A DNA stretch of 64,000 nt, taken from the NCBI GenBank assembly GCA_025618425.1, contig CM046832.1, positions 75,421,297 through 75,485,296 on the forward strand, written 5' to 3'. How positions within the stretch are numbered: position 1 is the first letter of the stretch; each line of letters starts with the position of its first letter. Shown piece after piece: positions 25,501 through 32,420 of the stretch. The notes beneath the pieces are model-generated. The model did no database searches. It had not been told where the DNA came from and was given only the letters and a program-made list of their open reading frames with translations. The position numbers were made by a program, and so were the translations under genes. This DNA is from Heliocidaris tuberculata (taxonomy: Eukaryota; Echinodermata; Echinoidea; Camarodonta; Echinometridae).

Positions 25501-26410
25501 CCACTGCCTCCGCCACGCTCCCGGCCGCATGCGAACGGATATGTTTCATAACGGGGGTCTTCAGAGCGGGGCTGAGCGGCTCCTGAGCGGAACTGAGTAT
25601 CTAGAGAACGGAAATCGGGGTCTGAAAAAGGGGGTCATCAACGCGGCACGTCCCCGTACCACCAATATACGTGAGTGCCCCCCCCCCGGGAATTTAGGCC
25701 TTGTACATTGTAAGGATCCCCCCTTTTTTCTCCCTCTCACCTTATATAATATATAAGGCTTTGTCTGCTACTGAAAAACAAAGTACCGTAATATATAATT
25801 AAGTCATAAAAAGGCTTATTTTTTAACAACGCAACTGAGATGGCGTAAATATTCAAATTTTGAATGACAGCGCCGTAAAAACCAAAAACAACAACAACAA
25901 CAAAAGGCCCGCTGATACACACAAAAGCTACTGAAGCCTATTCACCCGTAAAAGCTAGTCTGGAGTACAAGGTTATCTTCAGATAATAAGTGAACATAAC
26001 AAGTAACGTTAGTCATCATGGTAACGTTAGCTCTTTCCTACAAGGAGCATTCCCGGCTAAGAGATGTGAGAAGTTGCCCACTAGTCATTATTCATGTTAA
26101 CACTCACAGGCAGTCACACTTACACTGTTGTTACATTACAGCCCCATACTCACTGGTCACTGGATCTACTGTATTGTGCCTTTGTGGGTGTGTTAGACAT
26201 GTATTGAATGATAGAGGTCACATTGTAAAGTTAGGTGACACACGTATCGAAATGTCTAACAATTCATCATAACTTTTCATCCACACTGAATAAGAAATAC
26301 TAGGAACTACTTACGTCTGAATCTCGTCTTTGTCGACGGAGAAGTTCTCGTAATTTTGGCAAACCACCACCCCTTTTGGCGGCGAGACCGCCAGCCATTG
26401 GAACGTCCAT
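261..26410 (-). CDS. STRIP1: Striatin-interacting protein (STRIP1/FAM40A family), 5' part of gene, 16 coding exons
   Basis: Scaffold subunit of the STRIPAK (striatin-PP2A phosphatase/kinase) complex, cytoplasmic. Coding exons from 5' to 3' on the minus strand: 26315-26410, 18874-18891 (micro-exon), 18478-18547, 16346-16420, 14864-14995, 14447-14567, 13027-13095, 12111-12217, 8557-8684, 7838-8020, 2841-3022, 2270-2335, 1903-1966, 1475-1546, 1041-1115, 261-358. The sum is 1556 nt, 518 complete codons, and all intron phases agree. Residues match remembered vertebrate STRIP1 closely: [58 protein letters not shown] and [13 protein letters not shown]. The reading covers the N1221-type N-terminal domain and the acidic linker. 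The C-terminal DUF3402-type half lies beyond position 1. Start: an in-frame TAA lies 15 codons upstream of the ATG with no other ATG between. Intron 1 is about 7.4 kb and full of mobile elements. Invertebrates usually have one STRIP gene, so the STRIP1/STRIP2 choice is nominal. Confidence 0.95.
754..1003. mobile_element. Non-autonomous hAT-like element (250 bp) with 8-bp target duplication
   Basis: Left end CAGGGGCGGCGCCACGG, right end the reverse complement of CAGGGGCGGCGCTACAGG. Both sides carry CTGATATC (746-753 and 1004-1011), an 8-bp target duplication as expected for hAT transposons. The interior is a pyrimidine/purine-rich tract with a G run; no transposase. Confidence 0.88.
1041..1115 (-). 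CDS. STRIP1: STRIP1 exon with [15 protein letters not shown]
   Basis: Acceptor GGTACAG, donor GTAAG, 75 nt, phase 0. Matches ETLYQGLLPSLPQYM. Its donor is only 29 bases from the target duplication of the hAT element at 754-1003. Confidence 0.94.
1475..1546 (-). CDS. STRIP1: STRIP1 exon, charged helix
   Basis: Acceptor TTTCTAG, donor GTAAG, 72 nt, phase 0. It encodes [20 protein letters not shown], collinear with HKYTSIAEVQAQMEEEY. Confidence 0.92.
1903..1966 (-). CDS. STRIP1: STRIP1 exon with [14 protein letters not shown]
   Basis: Acceptor GTTGACAG, donor GTTAGC, 64 nt. Matches VVGLPRPIHESIKTLK. Confidence 0.92.
2270..2335 (-). CDS. STRIP1: STRIP1 exon with [14 protein letters not shown]
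   Basis: Acceptor ATTGACAG, donor GTGAGT, 66 nt. Matches DIEMFLESSRSKFIGY of the family. Confidence 0.93.
2841..3022 (-). CDS. STRIP1: STRIP1 exon, acidic linker and LPWTPKVR
   Basis: Acceptor AATACAG, donor GTGAAC, 182 nt. It encodes [16 protein letters not shown], an Asp/Glu/Asn/Gly-rich low-complexity linker, then LPWTPKVR, the counterpart of LPWAPKVREKD. Confidence 0.92.
3062..7420. other. STRIP1 intron, mostly featureless
   Basis: AT-rich intron sequence. I see only minor structures: a two-copy direct repeat of GAGCTCCTCCTGAC near 6599-6630, an ATA run at 7187-7203 and poly-A at 6943-6958. No convincing exon on either strand. Confidence 0.6.
7480..7580. repeat. GA/GACA microsatellite ending in a G run
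   Basis: Impure (GA)n and (GACA)n followed by about twelve G and a GGA-rich tail. It is entirely intronic and explains the Arg/Glu-rich reading frame here. Confidence 0.9.
7838..8020 (-). CDS. STRIP1: STRIP1 exon with MRASSPP
   Basis: Acceptor TCTACAG, phase 0, 183 nt. It encodes [28 protein letters not shown] and [12 protein letters not shown], matching the TLGGFEELQSMKA...GLPPLPED...MRAASPP order. The donor reads GTATTA and lacks the usual G at +5, so it is weak. Phase agreement with the next exon supports it. Confidence 0.9.
8557..8684 (-). CDS. STRIP1: STRIP1 exon with [12 protein letters not shown]
   Basis: Acceptor GTTTAG, donor GTAAG, 128 nt. It encodes [19 protein letters not shown] and LLLLWKTIL, almost identical to the vertebrate protein over [13 protein letters not shown] decayed second copy of part of this exon lies at 9035-9105. 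Confidence 0.95.
9035..9105 (-). pseudogene. Decayed duplicate of the STRIP1 exon at 8557-8684
   Basis: About 70 bases in the adjacent intron align with the middle of the neighbouring exon, including an identical 17-mer GGCCATGCCCCACATTT. They retain residues [11 protein letters not shown] and IKK. A net loss of two bases after HAPHF breaks the frame, and there are no splice sites in the places used by the real exon. It looks like a local duplication that has decayed. Confidence 0.75.
9780..10445 (+). mobile_element. 5'-truncated non-LTR retrotransposon, ORF2 C-terminus and 3' tail
   Basis: Reading frame 9792-10184 carries the typical C-terminal end of a jockey/CR1-group ORF2: [23 protein letters not shown], then [13 protein letters not shown] and a basic FKRRLKSL end. 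A 3' untranslated region follows, ending in short GAATGAATGAAA-type repeats near 10440. No RT core is present. It sits in a STRIP1 intron, opposite in orientation to the gene. Confidence 0.85.
10446..12110. other. STRIP1 intron without clear features
   Basis: AT-rich intron. It contains a G run at about 11602-11617 and a small duplicated phrase ACACATCTTGATTC near 11907-11937. No coding exon seen. Confidence 0.5.
12111..12217 (-). CDS. STRIP1: STRIP1 exon with [11 protein letters not shown]
   Basis: Acceptor GTTGACAG, donor GTGAGC, 107 nt. It encodes [14 protein letters not shown] followed by a polar stretch, matching VLLNIMYLIVETVHQE. Confidence 0.93.
13027..13095 (-). CDS. STRIP1: STRIP1 exon with SIVDSTDLR
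   Basis: Acceptor CTTTTAG, donor GTAGG, 69 nt. It encodes [20 protein letters not shown], matching the RKPAISLADSTDLR landmark. A truncated LINE tail (13110-13330) lies only about 15 bases from the acceptor side. Confidence 0.94.
13110..13330 (+). mobile_element. Truncated LINE ORF2 C-terminal relic
   Basis: A short translation with [19 protein letters not shown], then [11 protein letters not shown], is the usual end of a LINE ORF2 (W-N-x-I/L-P, basic end). There is no start and no RT core. It lies beside the 13027-13095 STRIP1 exon, on the opposite strand. Confidence 0.7.
13734..14060 (-). mobile_element. L1/Tx1-like LINE RT relic, frameshifted
   Basis: Minus-strand pieces read [16 protein letters not shown], then after a frame change [20 protein letters not shown] and [15 protein letters not shown]. 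This order (FG..AG.K.N..KTK, then P.KYLG..., then W..R.LT) is the segment just after the RT catalytic core in L1/Tx1-group elements. Both ends are missing and a frameshift separates the blocks. Intronic in STRIP1, same strand as the gene. Confidence 0.75.
14447..14567 (-). CDS. STRIP1: STRIP1 exon with [10 protein letters not shown]
   Basis: Acceptor TTACAAG, donor GTAAGT. It encodes [15 protein letters not shown] and [10 protein letters not shown], matching TFGECSSEAEVQSW and LVELLNMEID of the vertebrate protein. Confidence 0.94.
14864..14995 (-). CDS. STRIP1: STRIP1 exon, helical N1221 segment
   Basis: Acceptor GATATAG after a T-rich tract, donor GTATGA. The peptide begins [19 protein letters not shown] and ends ARAVLYLAQ, collinear with the KKWTEL...ARAILYVAQG part of STRIP1. 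Confidence 0.93.
15170..16205. mobile_element. About 1-kb element with long inverted arms
   Basis: The segment 15170-15370 reappears inverted at about 16010-16205. Both share AGTCACAAAGATATAGGG and the flanking phrase CCGATTTG, and both have TATGTCC followed by a poly-A-like tract at the outer side. Similarity is moderate (old copy). The interior has no coding potential, so it is probably a non-autonomous DNA transposon. Confidence 0.6.
16346..16420 (-). CDS. STRIP1: STRIP1 exon with [11 protein letters not shown]
   Basis: Acceptor TTCTTTCAG, donor GTAAG, phase 1 in and out. It encodes [11 protein letters not shown] then KCFEEDF, two landmarks of the family. Confidence 0.94.
16830..16885. 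repeat. Short 11-bp tandem repeat
   Basis: Four to five copies of GTCTGTTGTCA-like units (GTCTGTTGTCA, GTCTGGTGTCA, GTCTGGTGTAA). Confidence 0.75.
17370..17690. repeat. 15-bp minisatellite (VNTR), about 19 perfect units
   Basis: Unit TTGGTTTGGCCACTT repeated about 19 times without error, then two or three diverged units at the right end (to about 17690). The 15-bp period keeps several frames open on both strands, which produces spurious repeat proteins. It lies in a STRIP1 intron. Confidence 0.97.
18097..18255. repeat. Short inverted repeat pair
   Basis: AACCCATTTGCGCCAA at about 18105 is mirrored by the reverse complement of TTGGCGCAAATGGATTTT at about 18220, with weaker matching further in (CAGTGCCTTTCCTGATT against CAGCGCTTTGCCGGATT). 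Probably a small MITE relic. Confidence 0.5.
18478..18547 (-). CDS. STRIP1: STRIP1 exon with PDLDFEY motif
   Basis: Acceptor TTTCAG, donor GTAAG, phase 0 in and phase 1 out. The peptide contains [16 protein letters not shown], matching the SPDLEFEY motif of STRIP proteins. Confidence 0.93.
18874..18891 (-). CDS. STRIP1: STRIP1 candidate 18-nt micro-exon
   Basis: Eighteen bases flanked by a TTTCTTTAG acceptor and a GTAAGT donor on the minus strand. It encodes CSDDIM in phase 0, between DSD of exon 1 and GQNDTPDL of the next exon. Including or skipping it keeps the frame, so it may be a cassette exon. Splice sites are strong, but so short an exon can arise by chance. Confidence 0.55.
19920..20115. 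repeat. GACGCC-rich tandem repeat, transposon-derived
   Basis: Two copies of a roughly 65-bp unit containing AATCATTTGATGGACGCCC, preceded by a GGCGTC/GACGCC-rich head. CAGTGGTTTAGCCAGCGAGG at 19929 resembles a hAT terminus. No second end was identified. Confidence 0.5.
20689..20832 (+). mobile_element. C-rich hAT-like fragment (copy 1), cut by a LINE
   Basis: Begins CAGTGGCGGATTTAGGGG and runs through three C homopolymers and a poly-T to GCTTGTCAGAGAA. It matches 26738-26895 closely up to that point, where the sequence here changes to LINE coding. No right terminus is present. Confidence 0.75.
20833..23865 (+). mobile_element. Non-LTR retrotransposon (LINE), RT-bearing, interrupted by a piggyBac-type MITE
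   Basis: Encodes an endonuclease-less, 5'-truncated ORF2. A basic pre-RT region (from about 20833) is followed by an RT core: [43 protein letters not shown] (motif A), [10 protein letters not shown] (motif B) and YADD at 21929-21940 (motif C). The frame is interrupted at 22447 by a 407-bp MITE and resumes at 22854. It has one in-frame TGA shortly after, then runs to 23593, ending in a Cys/His motif (C-P-T-C ... H-F ... C-P). The 3' end is a 5-bp GATTT-type repeat at about 23850-23865. I cannot fix the clade; the zinc-like end suggests the jockey/R-type supergroup. It sits in STRIP1 intron 1 in antisense orientation. Confidence 0.9.
22447..22853. mobile_element. piggyBac-type MITE (407 bp) with TTAA duplications
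   Basis: Termini CCCTTTCAGGACAG and, inverted, CCCTTTCAAGACA. TTAA flanks both ends (22443-22446 and 22854-22857), the target preference of piggyBac transposons. No coding. It lies in the ORF2 of the surrounding LINE, so it inserted later than the LINE. Confidence 0.85.
23890..23990. mobile_element. C-rich hAT-like fragment (copy 3, right part)
   Basis: Shares AACTGGACCCCATAACCCC, a C run and GAGCGACTTTTGGAGGGCTG with 26905-26965, so it is a piece of the same family. Confidence 0.65.
24180..24360. mobile_element. GC-rich transposon fragment
   Basis: Phrases GGGGGCGCTGCCCCC and GGCTCGCTGCGCTCGCCCAA with repeated TTTGGACACCC are typical of non-coding hAT-like relics. No terminus identified. 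Confidence 0.5.
24370..25995. repeat. Dispersed repeat, copy carrying a 1.3-kb insertion
   Basis: 24370-24605 and 25902-25995 are together the inverted equivalent of one continuous stretch at 50535-50870. Shared phrases include TCCAACATTCACTGTTGCAG, CTCTAAGCAAGATTTAATTT, GATACACACAAAAGCTA and CTGGAGTACAAGGTTATC. The intervening 24606-25901 is absent at the other locus. Confidence 0.8.
25193..25690. mobile_element. hAT-like element with CCCGGGGG termini (498 bp)
   Basis: Left end CCCGGGGGGGGCACTC, right end its near-exact inverse. AATTTAGG flanks both sides (25185-25192 and 25691-25698), an 8-bp target duplication. The interior is GC-rich with phrases such as GGGGTCTAAGGAACTG and no transposase. 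It is nested within the 24606-25901 insertion. Confidence 0.88.
26315..26410 (-). CDS. STRIP1: STRIP1 coding exon 1 (start codon exon)
   Basis: Encodes 32 residues from the start ATG at 26408-26410 and ends with RRQRRDSD, comparable to the RNQRKDSE stretch of vertebrate STRIP1. The donor GTAAG follows in phase 0. The 5' untranslated part continues rightward; its start cannot be read from sequence alone. Confidence 0.88.
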
Positions 26411-26560
26411 AGCCCTGGCTACCACAGCTGCACAAGAATGGCGGTCGCTTGTTTAATCGTAGGATAGCACAGAGCCTGTTGAAAACCATGTCGGCCCTCA
26501 GGTTTTTTTTTCTCATAAGACATAGAAGGGATTCTCCCATTCTGTTAATCCTAGATCTAT
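26411..26560 (-). promoter_or_regulatory. 5' untranslated and probable promoter region of STRIP1
   Basis: Sequence upstream of the STRIP1 start ATG. It contains an in-frame stop 15 codons upstream. No TATA box or initiator could be assigned with confidence; this is placed only by position. Confidence 0.4.
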
Positions 26561-26737
26561 AGCTGAAGGATTGTCGTTATTATGGTTATTCCAGGGAGGT
26601 GGAAGAGAGACCTCCCTGATTATTCGGTTATTGTTGTTGTTGAAATTGTTGTTTATTATCATTTCATTATCGTTATCATTATTATCATTATTATTACTAT
26701 TGTTAGTATCATTGTTATCAAATCATTATTCACTCCT

Positions 26738-26981
26738 ACAGTGGCGGATTTAGGGGGGGGGGCAATCCCGGCCCGTGCCCCCCCCCCTTTTGAGGGAAAA
26801 CAATACATTGTGCCCCCCCTATTTGCCATTGTGCCCCCCCCCCTTTTCGACCAGAAAACCTTTTTTTTTTTTCTTTTTCTTTTTTTTGCTTGTCAGAGAA
26901 TTATGGAGGGGAACTGGACCCCATAACCCCCCCCCCCCCCCCGAGCGACTTTTGGAGGGCTGGCGAAATTTTTTTTTTTGT
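26738..26981 (+). mobile_element. C-rich hAT-like element (copy 2, most complete)
   Basis: CAGTGGCGGATTTAGGGG start, three C homopolymers, poly-T, GCTTGTCAGAGAA, then AACTGGACCCCATAACCCC, a 16-C run and GAGCGACTTTTGGAGGGCTG. It joins the two halves seen separately at 20689 and 23890. The reading frames over it are homopolymer artefacts. Confidence 0.75.
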
Positions 26982-27110
26982 CGCTATTCATAAAGACATC
27001 CATTCATAAAGACCACTATTCATATAACTACTCATAAGGACCATGTTAAATCAATAGCGGTTTTCTATGAATAGCGGTTCTTATATGAATAGCGGTTCTT
27101 ATGAATAGCG
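26982..27110. repeat. Inverted/tandem repeat of CGCTATTCATA units
   Basis: The left half holds CGCTATTCATAAAGAC-type units. The right half holds the inverse, three copies of ATGAATAGCGGTTCTTAT-like units. Together they form an imperfect palindrome of about 130 bp. Confidence 0.75.
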
Positions 27111-27118
27111 AGCGGACC

Positions 27119-27125
27119 CAACTAG

Positions 27126-27195
<70 letters not shown>

Positions 27196-27226
27196 GTACT
27201 ATTACTACTACTACTACTATTACTCA
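27119..27226. repeat. (ACT)n microsatellite
   Basis: About 70 bases of uninterrupted ACT, then ACC/ATT-interrupted ACT units up to 27226. Confidence 0.95.
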
Positions 27227-27227
27227 G

Positions 27228-27290
27228 TGGGCCGCGGAACTGGGGGGCCTGGGGGCTGCAGCCCACCCCCCCCCCCCACTTTTTTTTGTA
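27228..27290. mobile_element. hAT-like terminus fragment
   Basis: CAGTGGGCCGCGGAACTGGG followed by G and C runs resembles a CAGTGGCGGA-type hAT end. The partner end is not found. Confidence 0.35.
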
Positions 27291-27344
27291 GACACATTTC
27301 ATAAAAACACGGAAAAAAGGTTAGAAAATTGTCATTATTCAACT

Positions 27345-27560
27345 GAAATCAACCCCCCCCCCACTTCCTCTTTTTAATAACCCCTCTCTAGTCTCTCTCC
27401 ACTGGTTGCCCCCCCCCCTCTCTCTCTCCATTTCCTCTTTTTAATACCCCTGGCCTCCCTCTCTCCCCACACCCACCCCCTCTCTCTCTCTCCACTTCCT
27501 CTAACCCCTCCCCCCCCCCCCCCCTCTCTCTCTCTCTAGGCTCTCTCTCTGTCGCCATGC
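27345..27560. repeat. C/CT-rich degenerate tandem repeat
   Basis: Three degenerate copies of a roughly 65-bp unit with CCACTTCCTCTTTTTAATA and CCCCTCTCTCTCTC, interspersed with C homopolymers. Confidence 0.8.
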
Positions 27561-28430
27561 AGATCACTTTCTGCCGCTCTGTTTATCTTTTTAAAAAAAA
27601 TCTCTTTATGATATACCCCTTTATAATTTTCACACCTTTGTCGCTCACATGCATACCCCCTTGTCACTATATTTCAAGCCCATATATAAACGTATACTGT
27701 GCACTATACTGTCTCCAGATTCCACTCTTCGGGAGCATTCCTACCATGACCATAACCTGCACCGTTCACAAGTCATGCAACCGTCTACATGGCAAAGGTA
27801 TAACCAACAATTCTCACACAGGTATCCATTTTCTCCTGTTATACTACTCCCATTTCTTTTATTATAACACTTAAAGCAATGATACAGGTTACAAGTTTGC
27901 GCATTCAAAGATGTTTATTTCATATGAACATATGAATTTTATCACAAATATATTTATCCAATATGTTCGTAAACTTTAATTTGTTTATTTTCGATAGGTT
28001 TTCCAAACAAATTGTTCATTTTGCCAATTAAATTCATGATACAGAGGTATCAAATAATGAACACGCATTACATTTTTGCACTTATGACATTCAAATTGAT
28101 TTATAAGCACTAAAAAGAACTTTGGTCATTCGAATTCATATTTGAGTCATTGATTTCACCTTTTCAACACTCAATTTCACTTGTCATGTATTTTAGGAGA
28201 TTACTAGTTCTATAGTTTTGATTTCCTTTTCAATTTCGTAGCTACCCATTTTATTTGAAGAGTCAATTTCAAAGGTAGAATTTTGTCTTGCATTTAGCAA
28301 ACTAATCCAGCGAGACACGCGGCTGCAATCATTCGATTTTCCCTCGTTTCATGTTTTATTCGCTTTGCCATTTTTATTTTCCTTTCCTTTCTTTTCATTA
28401 CGATAATGTTATTTCAATAGATTTGTGCTT
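27561..28430. other. Intergenic, no feature recognised
   Basis: AT-rich, moderately pyrimidine-rich. No protein-like frame and no repeat pairing that I could find inside the window. Confidence 0.5.
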
Positions 28431-28437
28431 CAAAATA

Positions 28438-28653
28438 GACCGCTTCGGTAATGTATGCAAATTTTATACATACCTTTCAAGCAAAGGTTGTTCTTGACAA
28501 CCTGAAAGCTTGCCGGACATAGCAACAGATAATGTATGTAAAATGGATTCCAAGCATTGAGGCTTATTTATAAAAAGCAGGTTAATGGAATAGCTCGTCA
28601 CTGGTTGCTCAGAGAATTATGTGCATAAATTTGTATACATTACAGAAGCGGTC
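28438..28653. mobile_element. MITE (216 bp) with TA duplication, mariner-like ends
   Basis: TIRs GACCGCTTCGGTAATGTATG and, inverted, GACCGCTTCTGTAATGTATA, flanked by TA on both sides (28436-28437 and 28654-28655). A diverged relative lies inverted at about 45465-45695, sharing AAAGGTTGTTCTTGACAACC. Confidence 0.82.
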
Positions 28654-29294
28654 TATTCTCGTATTCCTGTCTGAATGTTATCATAGATCTAGTCATCCGG
28701 GCTGCGTCTTTCTAATAGTTGGGTGTGGATTCTTATAAAGAAAGGTGACGCGGGGTAAATGTTCTTGTCTTTTTCTTTTTCCTCTTGATTTTATTTTGTC
28801 TTTTCTCCCTTCCTCGGCCAGGAGCCTGTCCCGAAATAGTCAACCCATTTTACATATGAGATTTGACCCCTTAAAGTTGCTAAGACCATCCATGTCATTC
28901 ACAAAAAGCTTGTCAGCTCGAACAAAGCCGCCGGGTTTGGCCCCCAGAGCCCCCGAAAGGGGCCCCAAAGTCGGGTCGATTTCAACCCATCTAGCATATG
29001 CACCAAACTTTGTCAGAAGGAAGGTGTATTACCAAAACACCAAAACTGACAAAATTTTGCGTCAGGATGGGTTGTCAGACCGCCCCTAAAAATTGGGGCA
29101 ATTTTTTTCCCCTTAAGGCCCATCGGCTAAATTTTGTCCGAAGGAAGAGTTATGTGTGTACATTACAAAAATATAAAAACTTACAAAAATTTCCATCTGG
29201 AAGGGGGTGTAACACGCCCCTGACAAAAACATCACAGTGCCCCTATTCCCAGCTTTGCTGCCCAAAATGCTCTGGATATATAGAGAAAAACATT

Positions 29295-32200
29295 TTTTGG
29301 CATTACAACCTTAATAACAGACGATATTGACATCGCATGGGAAACATGGCTTGTTTTCTTTATGAATATTGTTAATAAACATATGCCGCTTTGCGAGAAA
29401 AGAATTCGCAAAAATGCATGCCCTTGGATTAATGAGGATATTATTGAAGCGATGCACAAAAGAGATCATGCCCATGCATTGAACAGGGCTGATAACTCAT
29501 CATGGAAAAAGTACAGAGAACTAAAGAACAAGGTGAATCATCTTTTGAGGAAGGAAAAAAAAAGAAAATATCACGATGCCCAAATAAATGATAGTAAAGG
29601 AAACAGCAGAAAGATGTGGAAGAGTATCAAACATATTATCCCTAAATCTAATCAGGTCTTACCATGTAGCATAGAAGTGAATGGGACTGGGGGTCGTTTC
29701 ATCAAACCGTCATAACGACAAGATCAGCGACATCTCGACGCTGTCGCTCAACTTGTCCGCTAACCGTTTCACAAAGCCGTATTTGCGAAGATCAGCGACA
29801 ACTTCCCTGACAAGTGACTTGTCGGTACTCCAAACCCGTCATATCTTTTTAGAACGCCATCACAAGCCAGCTTTTAGTTAGTCTATGGGCTGCGAAAAAA
29901 TGAAAAATGTAAGTTAAGAGAAAATTATTTCCTGATCTCCAAGCACATTTCTTTATCATTCTTGTTATCAAATAGTTTTCCTAATGTTTTTATCATAATA
30001 TTTTACAGACGGACAATATGTTTTTATGACTTCTTGACCCCCAACAAGTATGTGAGATTAATATCAAAAATACCCACATCGGTCTACCATAGAAAAAGCG
30101 TCTAAAACGGAACAGTCTGTATATACAGACCAATTTAAACGACGACAATTTATCATGTATGTATTTTACCTTTATTTTTCCCTTTTTACGCAATACTTTG
30201 ATATAAACAATATTAAATGTATTTTTTATAATTGAATATTAAGAATTGGTTCATAAAATATCTTTATTTAATCATTTTCTCTAAAGTTTACCCGATTTGG
30301 GTCTTCTTTCTATAATTAGTCAATTACGGTATCCTGTTATTTACAAATCTAGATTCGTACATCGCAAATGCATCCTCAAGTTTTCTCAATTTTATAAATT
30401 CTAAGATGCCACAAGTAACACATCTTTACATGTAAACGGGATGTTTGTATCACCAGTATTAATTTTCGCTGCCTTTTTTGACATTTTGGAACAGTTTGGA
30501 GAAAACTGAGCCTCAAAGTCTGTTTGGGTAATTGACGATAAATCCAATGGACTGAGATATAGACTATGTTTTTTAGCCGATGAGTGTCGATATCATTGAG
30601 TTGTCGTTTATCATGTCTTCGTGAAATAGTTTGTCAAGTCCATGACATTTCCGTAGATCGCCGACAAAGTTATGACTGTCATGGAGTTGATTTGATGAAA
30701 CGACCCCCAGGATTCTAGATAATAAGTGCATTGCACAGAGCTTTAATGACTATTTCATTACATGCGCTAGTAATATTACAAATGGTATCCCAAAGCATTC
30801 TGAAGTAATCTTAGACCACAATGAATTCACTAATATTGAATGTGAATTCCATTTACAACCAGTGACGAGTGCCTTTGTTTTAAAAGAAATTGAAAATATG
30901 AGTAATGATAAGGCAACAGGAGATGATGGAGTAAGTTGTCGCCTTTTAAAAATGGCAAGATATATCATTTTGGACTCTTTGACATGTCTTATCAATATAT
31001 CCATTACCACAGGACATGTACCAAGAGGCTGGAAAAAAGCAAGAGTAATTCCAATATACAAGACTGGTGATATGTCCACTCCAAGTAATTACAGGCCAAT
31101 ATCGGTATTATCTGTTGTGAGTAAAATCTTAGAAAAAGCAGTTCACAAACAATTTTCTGACTTTCTTGACGAAAATGATATATTATGTCCTAACCAGTCT
31201 GGATTTCGTCCTTTGCACTCTACTGCAACAGCTCTAATGAAACTTGTAGATCAGTGGTCTTCCAACATTGATAACAATAAGTTAACAGGTGTTGCTTTTA
31301 TTGATCTGCACAAAGCATTTGATACAGTCGATCATGATATTCTGTTATGTAAATTAAAGGCTATTGGATGTTCTGATCACAGTGTTCAGTGGTTTAAATC
31401 GTATTTGTCCAACCGAGAACAGTCGGTTTGTTTTATAATGGCAACATCTAGTTCCTTAAAAGTTATCATGGGAGTCCCGCAAGGTTCAATTTTAGGGCCA
31501 CTTCTGTTTTCTTTATATATAAATAGTTTGCCTGAATGTACTGATGTTGGCAATGTTGATATTTACGCCGACGACACGACTCTAACAGTCAGCGGAAGCA
31601 ACGTTAAAGAAGTAGAAGAAAAATTAACCAGAGGTATGGAAAATATATTTGCATGGGTAACTAAAAACCGTTTAGTCCTTAATGCTGACAAGACAAACGT
31701 CATGCTAATAGGATCAAGATCGGTCGTTAATAGCGTAAATGATTTTTCTGTCACTCTAAACGGAAGCATTTTGAAAAGAGTAAAAGTGGCAAAATGCCTG
31801 GGTGTTATGATTGACGAAGAGTTACGCTGGACTGAACATGTTGAAAAAATTATCAAAACTACGCAAAAAAATATCAGTGTGATTAAGCGTGCTAAAAGCT
31901 ATGTTCCTACACGATCTCTTAAACTTCTTTATAATGCCATTGTTCTACCTCAATTTGATTATTGCTCCTCGGTCTGGTCTGGACGATTTCAAAGACAAAC
32001 AATTAAATTACAAAAGGTTCAAAAACGAGCTGCCCGTGTAGTGTTGGGAGAAGAATTTTATGTTTCTTCCAGTGACATGTTCGCGCGTCTAGGATGGATG
32101 CCTGTTCAGACACGTTTCCAGTTTGGACGTGCAGTGATGATGTATAAGTGTTTACATGATATGGCACCCACATACTTAAAGAGAGATTTAAGTCATGGTA

Positions 32201-32420
32201 ATTTATTACATGGTTACAATACAAGACAAGCTGAAAAAGATGCCTTGTGTGTACCAAAATTTAGGACGGACACATACAAACACAGGCCTTTGGTTTCGGG
32301 AATTAGAGTATGGAACCAACTTGAAAGTTCTGTCAAGAAATCACCAACATTGAACAGTTTCAAACGTAACTTGAAAGTTCTGCTATCTGCAGAAAACGTT
32401 TAAAGTGACAGTGCAGTGAT
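29295..32420 (+). mobile_element. CR1/jockey-group LINE, ORF2 split by a 1-kb TIR element
   Basis: The coding part resumes on both sides of the insert. Before it (to 29686): WINEDIIEAMHKRD and a basic RKEKKRKYHDAQI region. After it (30712-32403), one open frame with the RT core: PIYKTGDMSTPSNYRPISVL, SGFRPLHSTATALMKL, FIDLHKAFDTVDHD (motif A), GVPQGSILGPLLFSLYIN (motif B) and YADD at 31564-31575 (motif C). The C-terminus has WSGRFQRQTIKLQKVQKRAA and a basic LNSFKRNLK end with TAA at 32401-32403. The endonuclease part is absent, so it is 5'-truncated. The RT half is strikingly free of stops, which suggests a young copy. Confidence 0.92.
29687..30710. mobile_element. TIR element (1024 bp) inserted in the LINE ORF2
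   Basis: TIRs of about 20 bases, CTGGGGGTCGTTTCATCAAA and its inverse, at both ends. The interior is non-coding and repeats GATCAGCGACA-like and ACAAGT/ACTTGT phrases near the ends. I could not read a clear target duplication. LINE coding flanks both sides in matching order, which defines the insert. Confidence 0.85.

Noticed and set aside
28745..29330. Two frames of about 110 residues with a repeated NFVRRK pattern
   Set aside because: They lie in the left inverted arm of the composite repeat; the repeated peptide reflects an internal DNA duplication.
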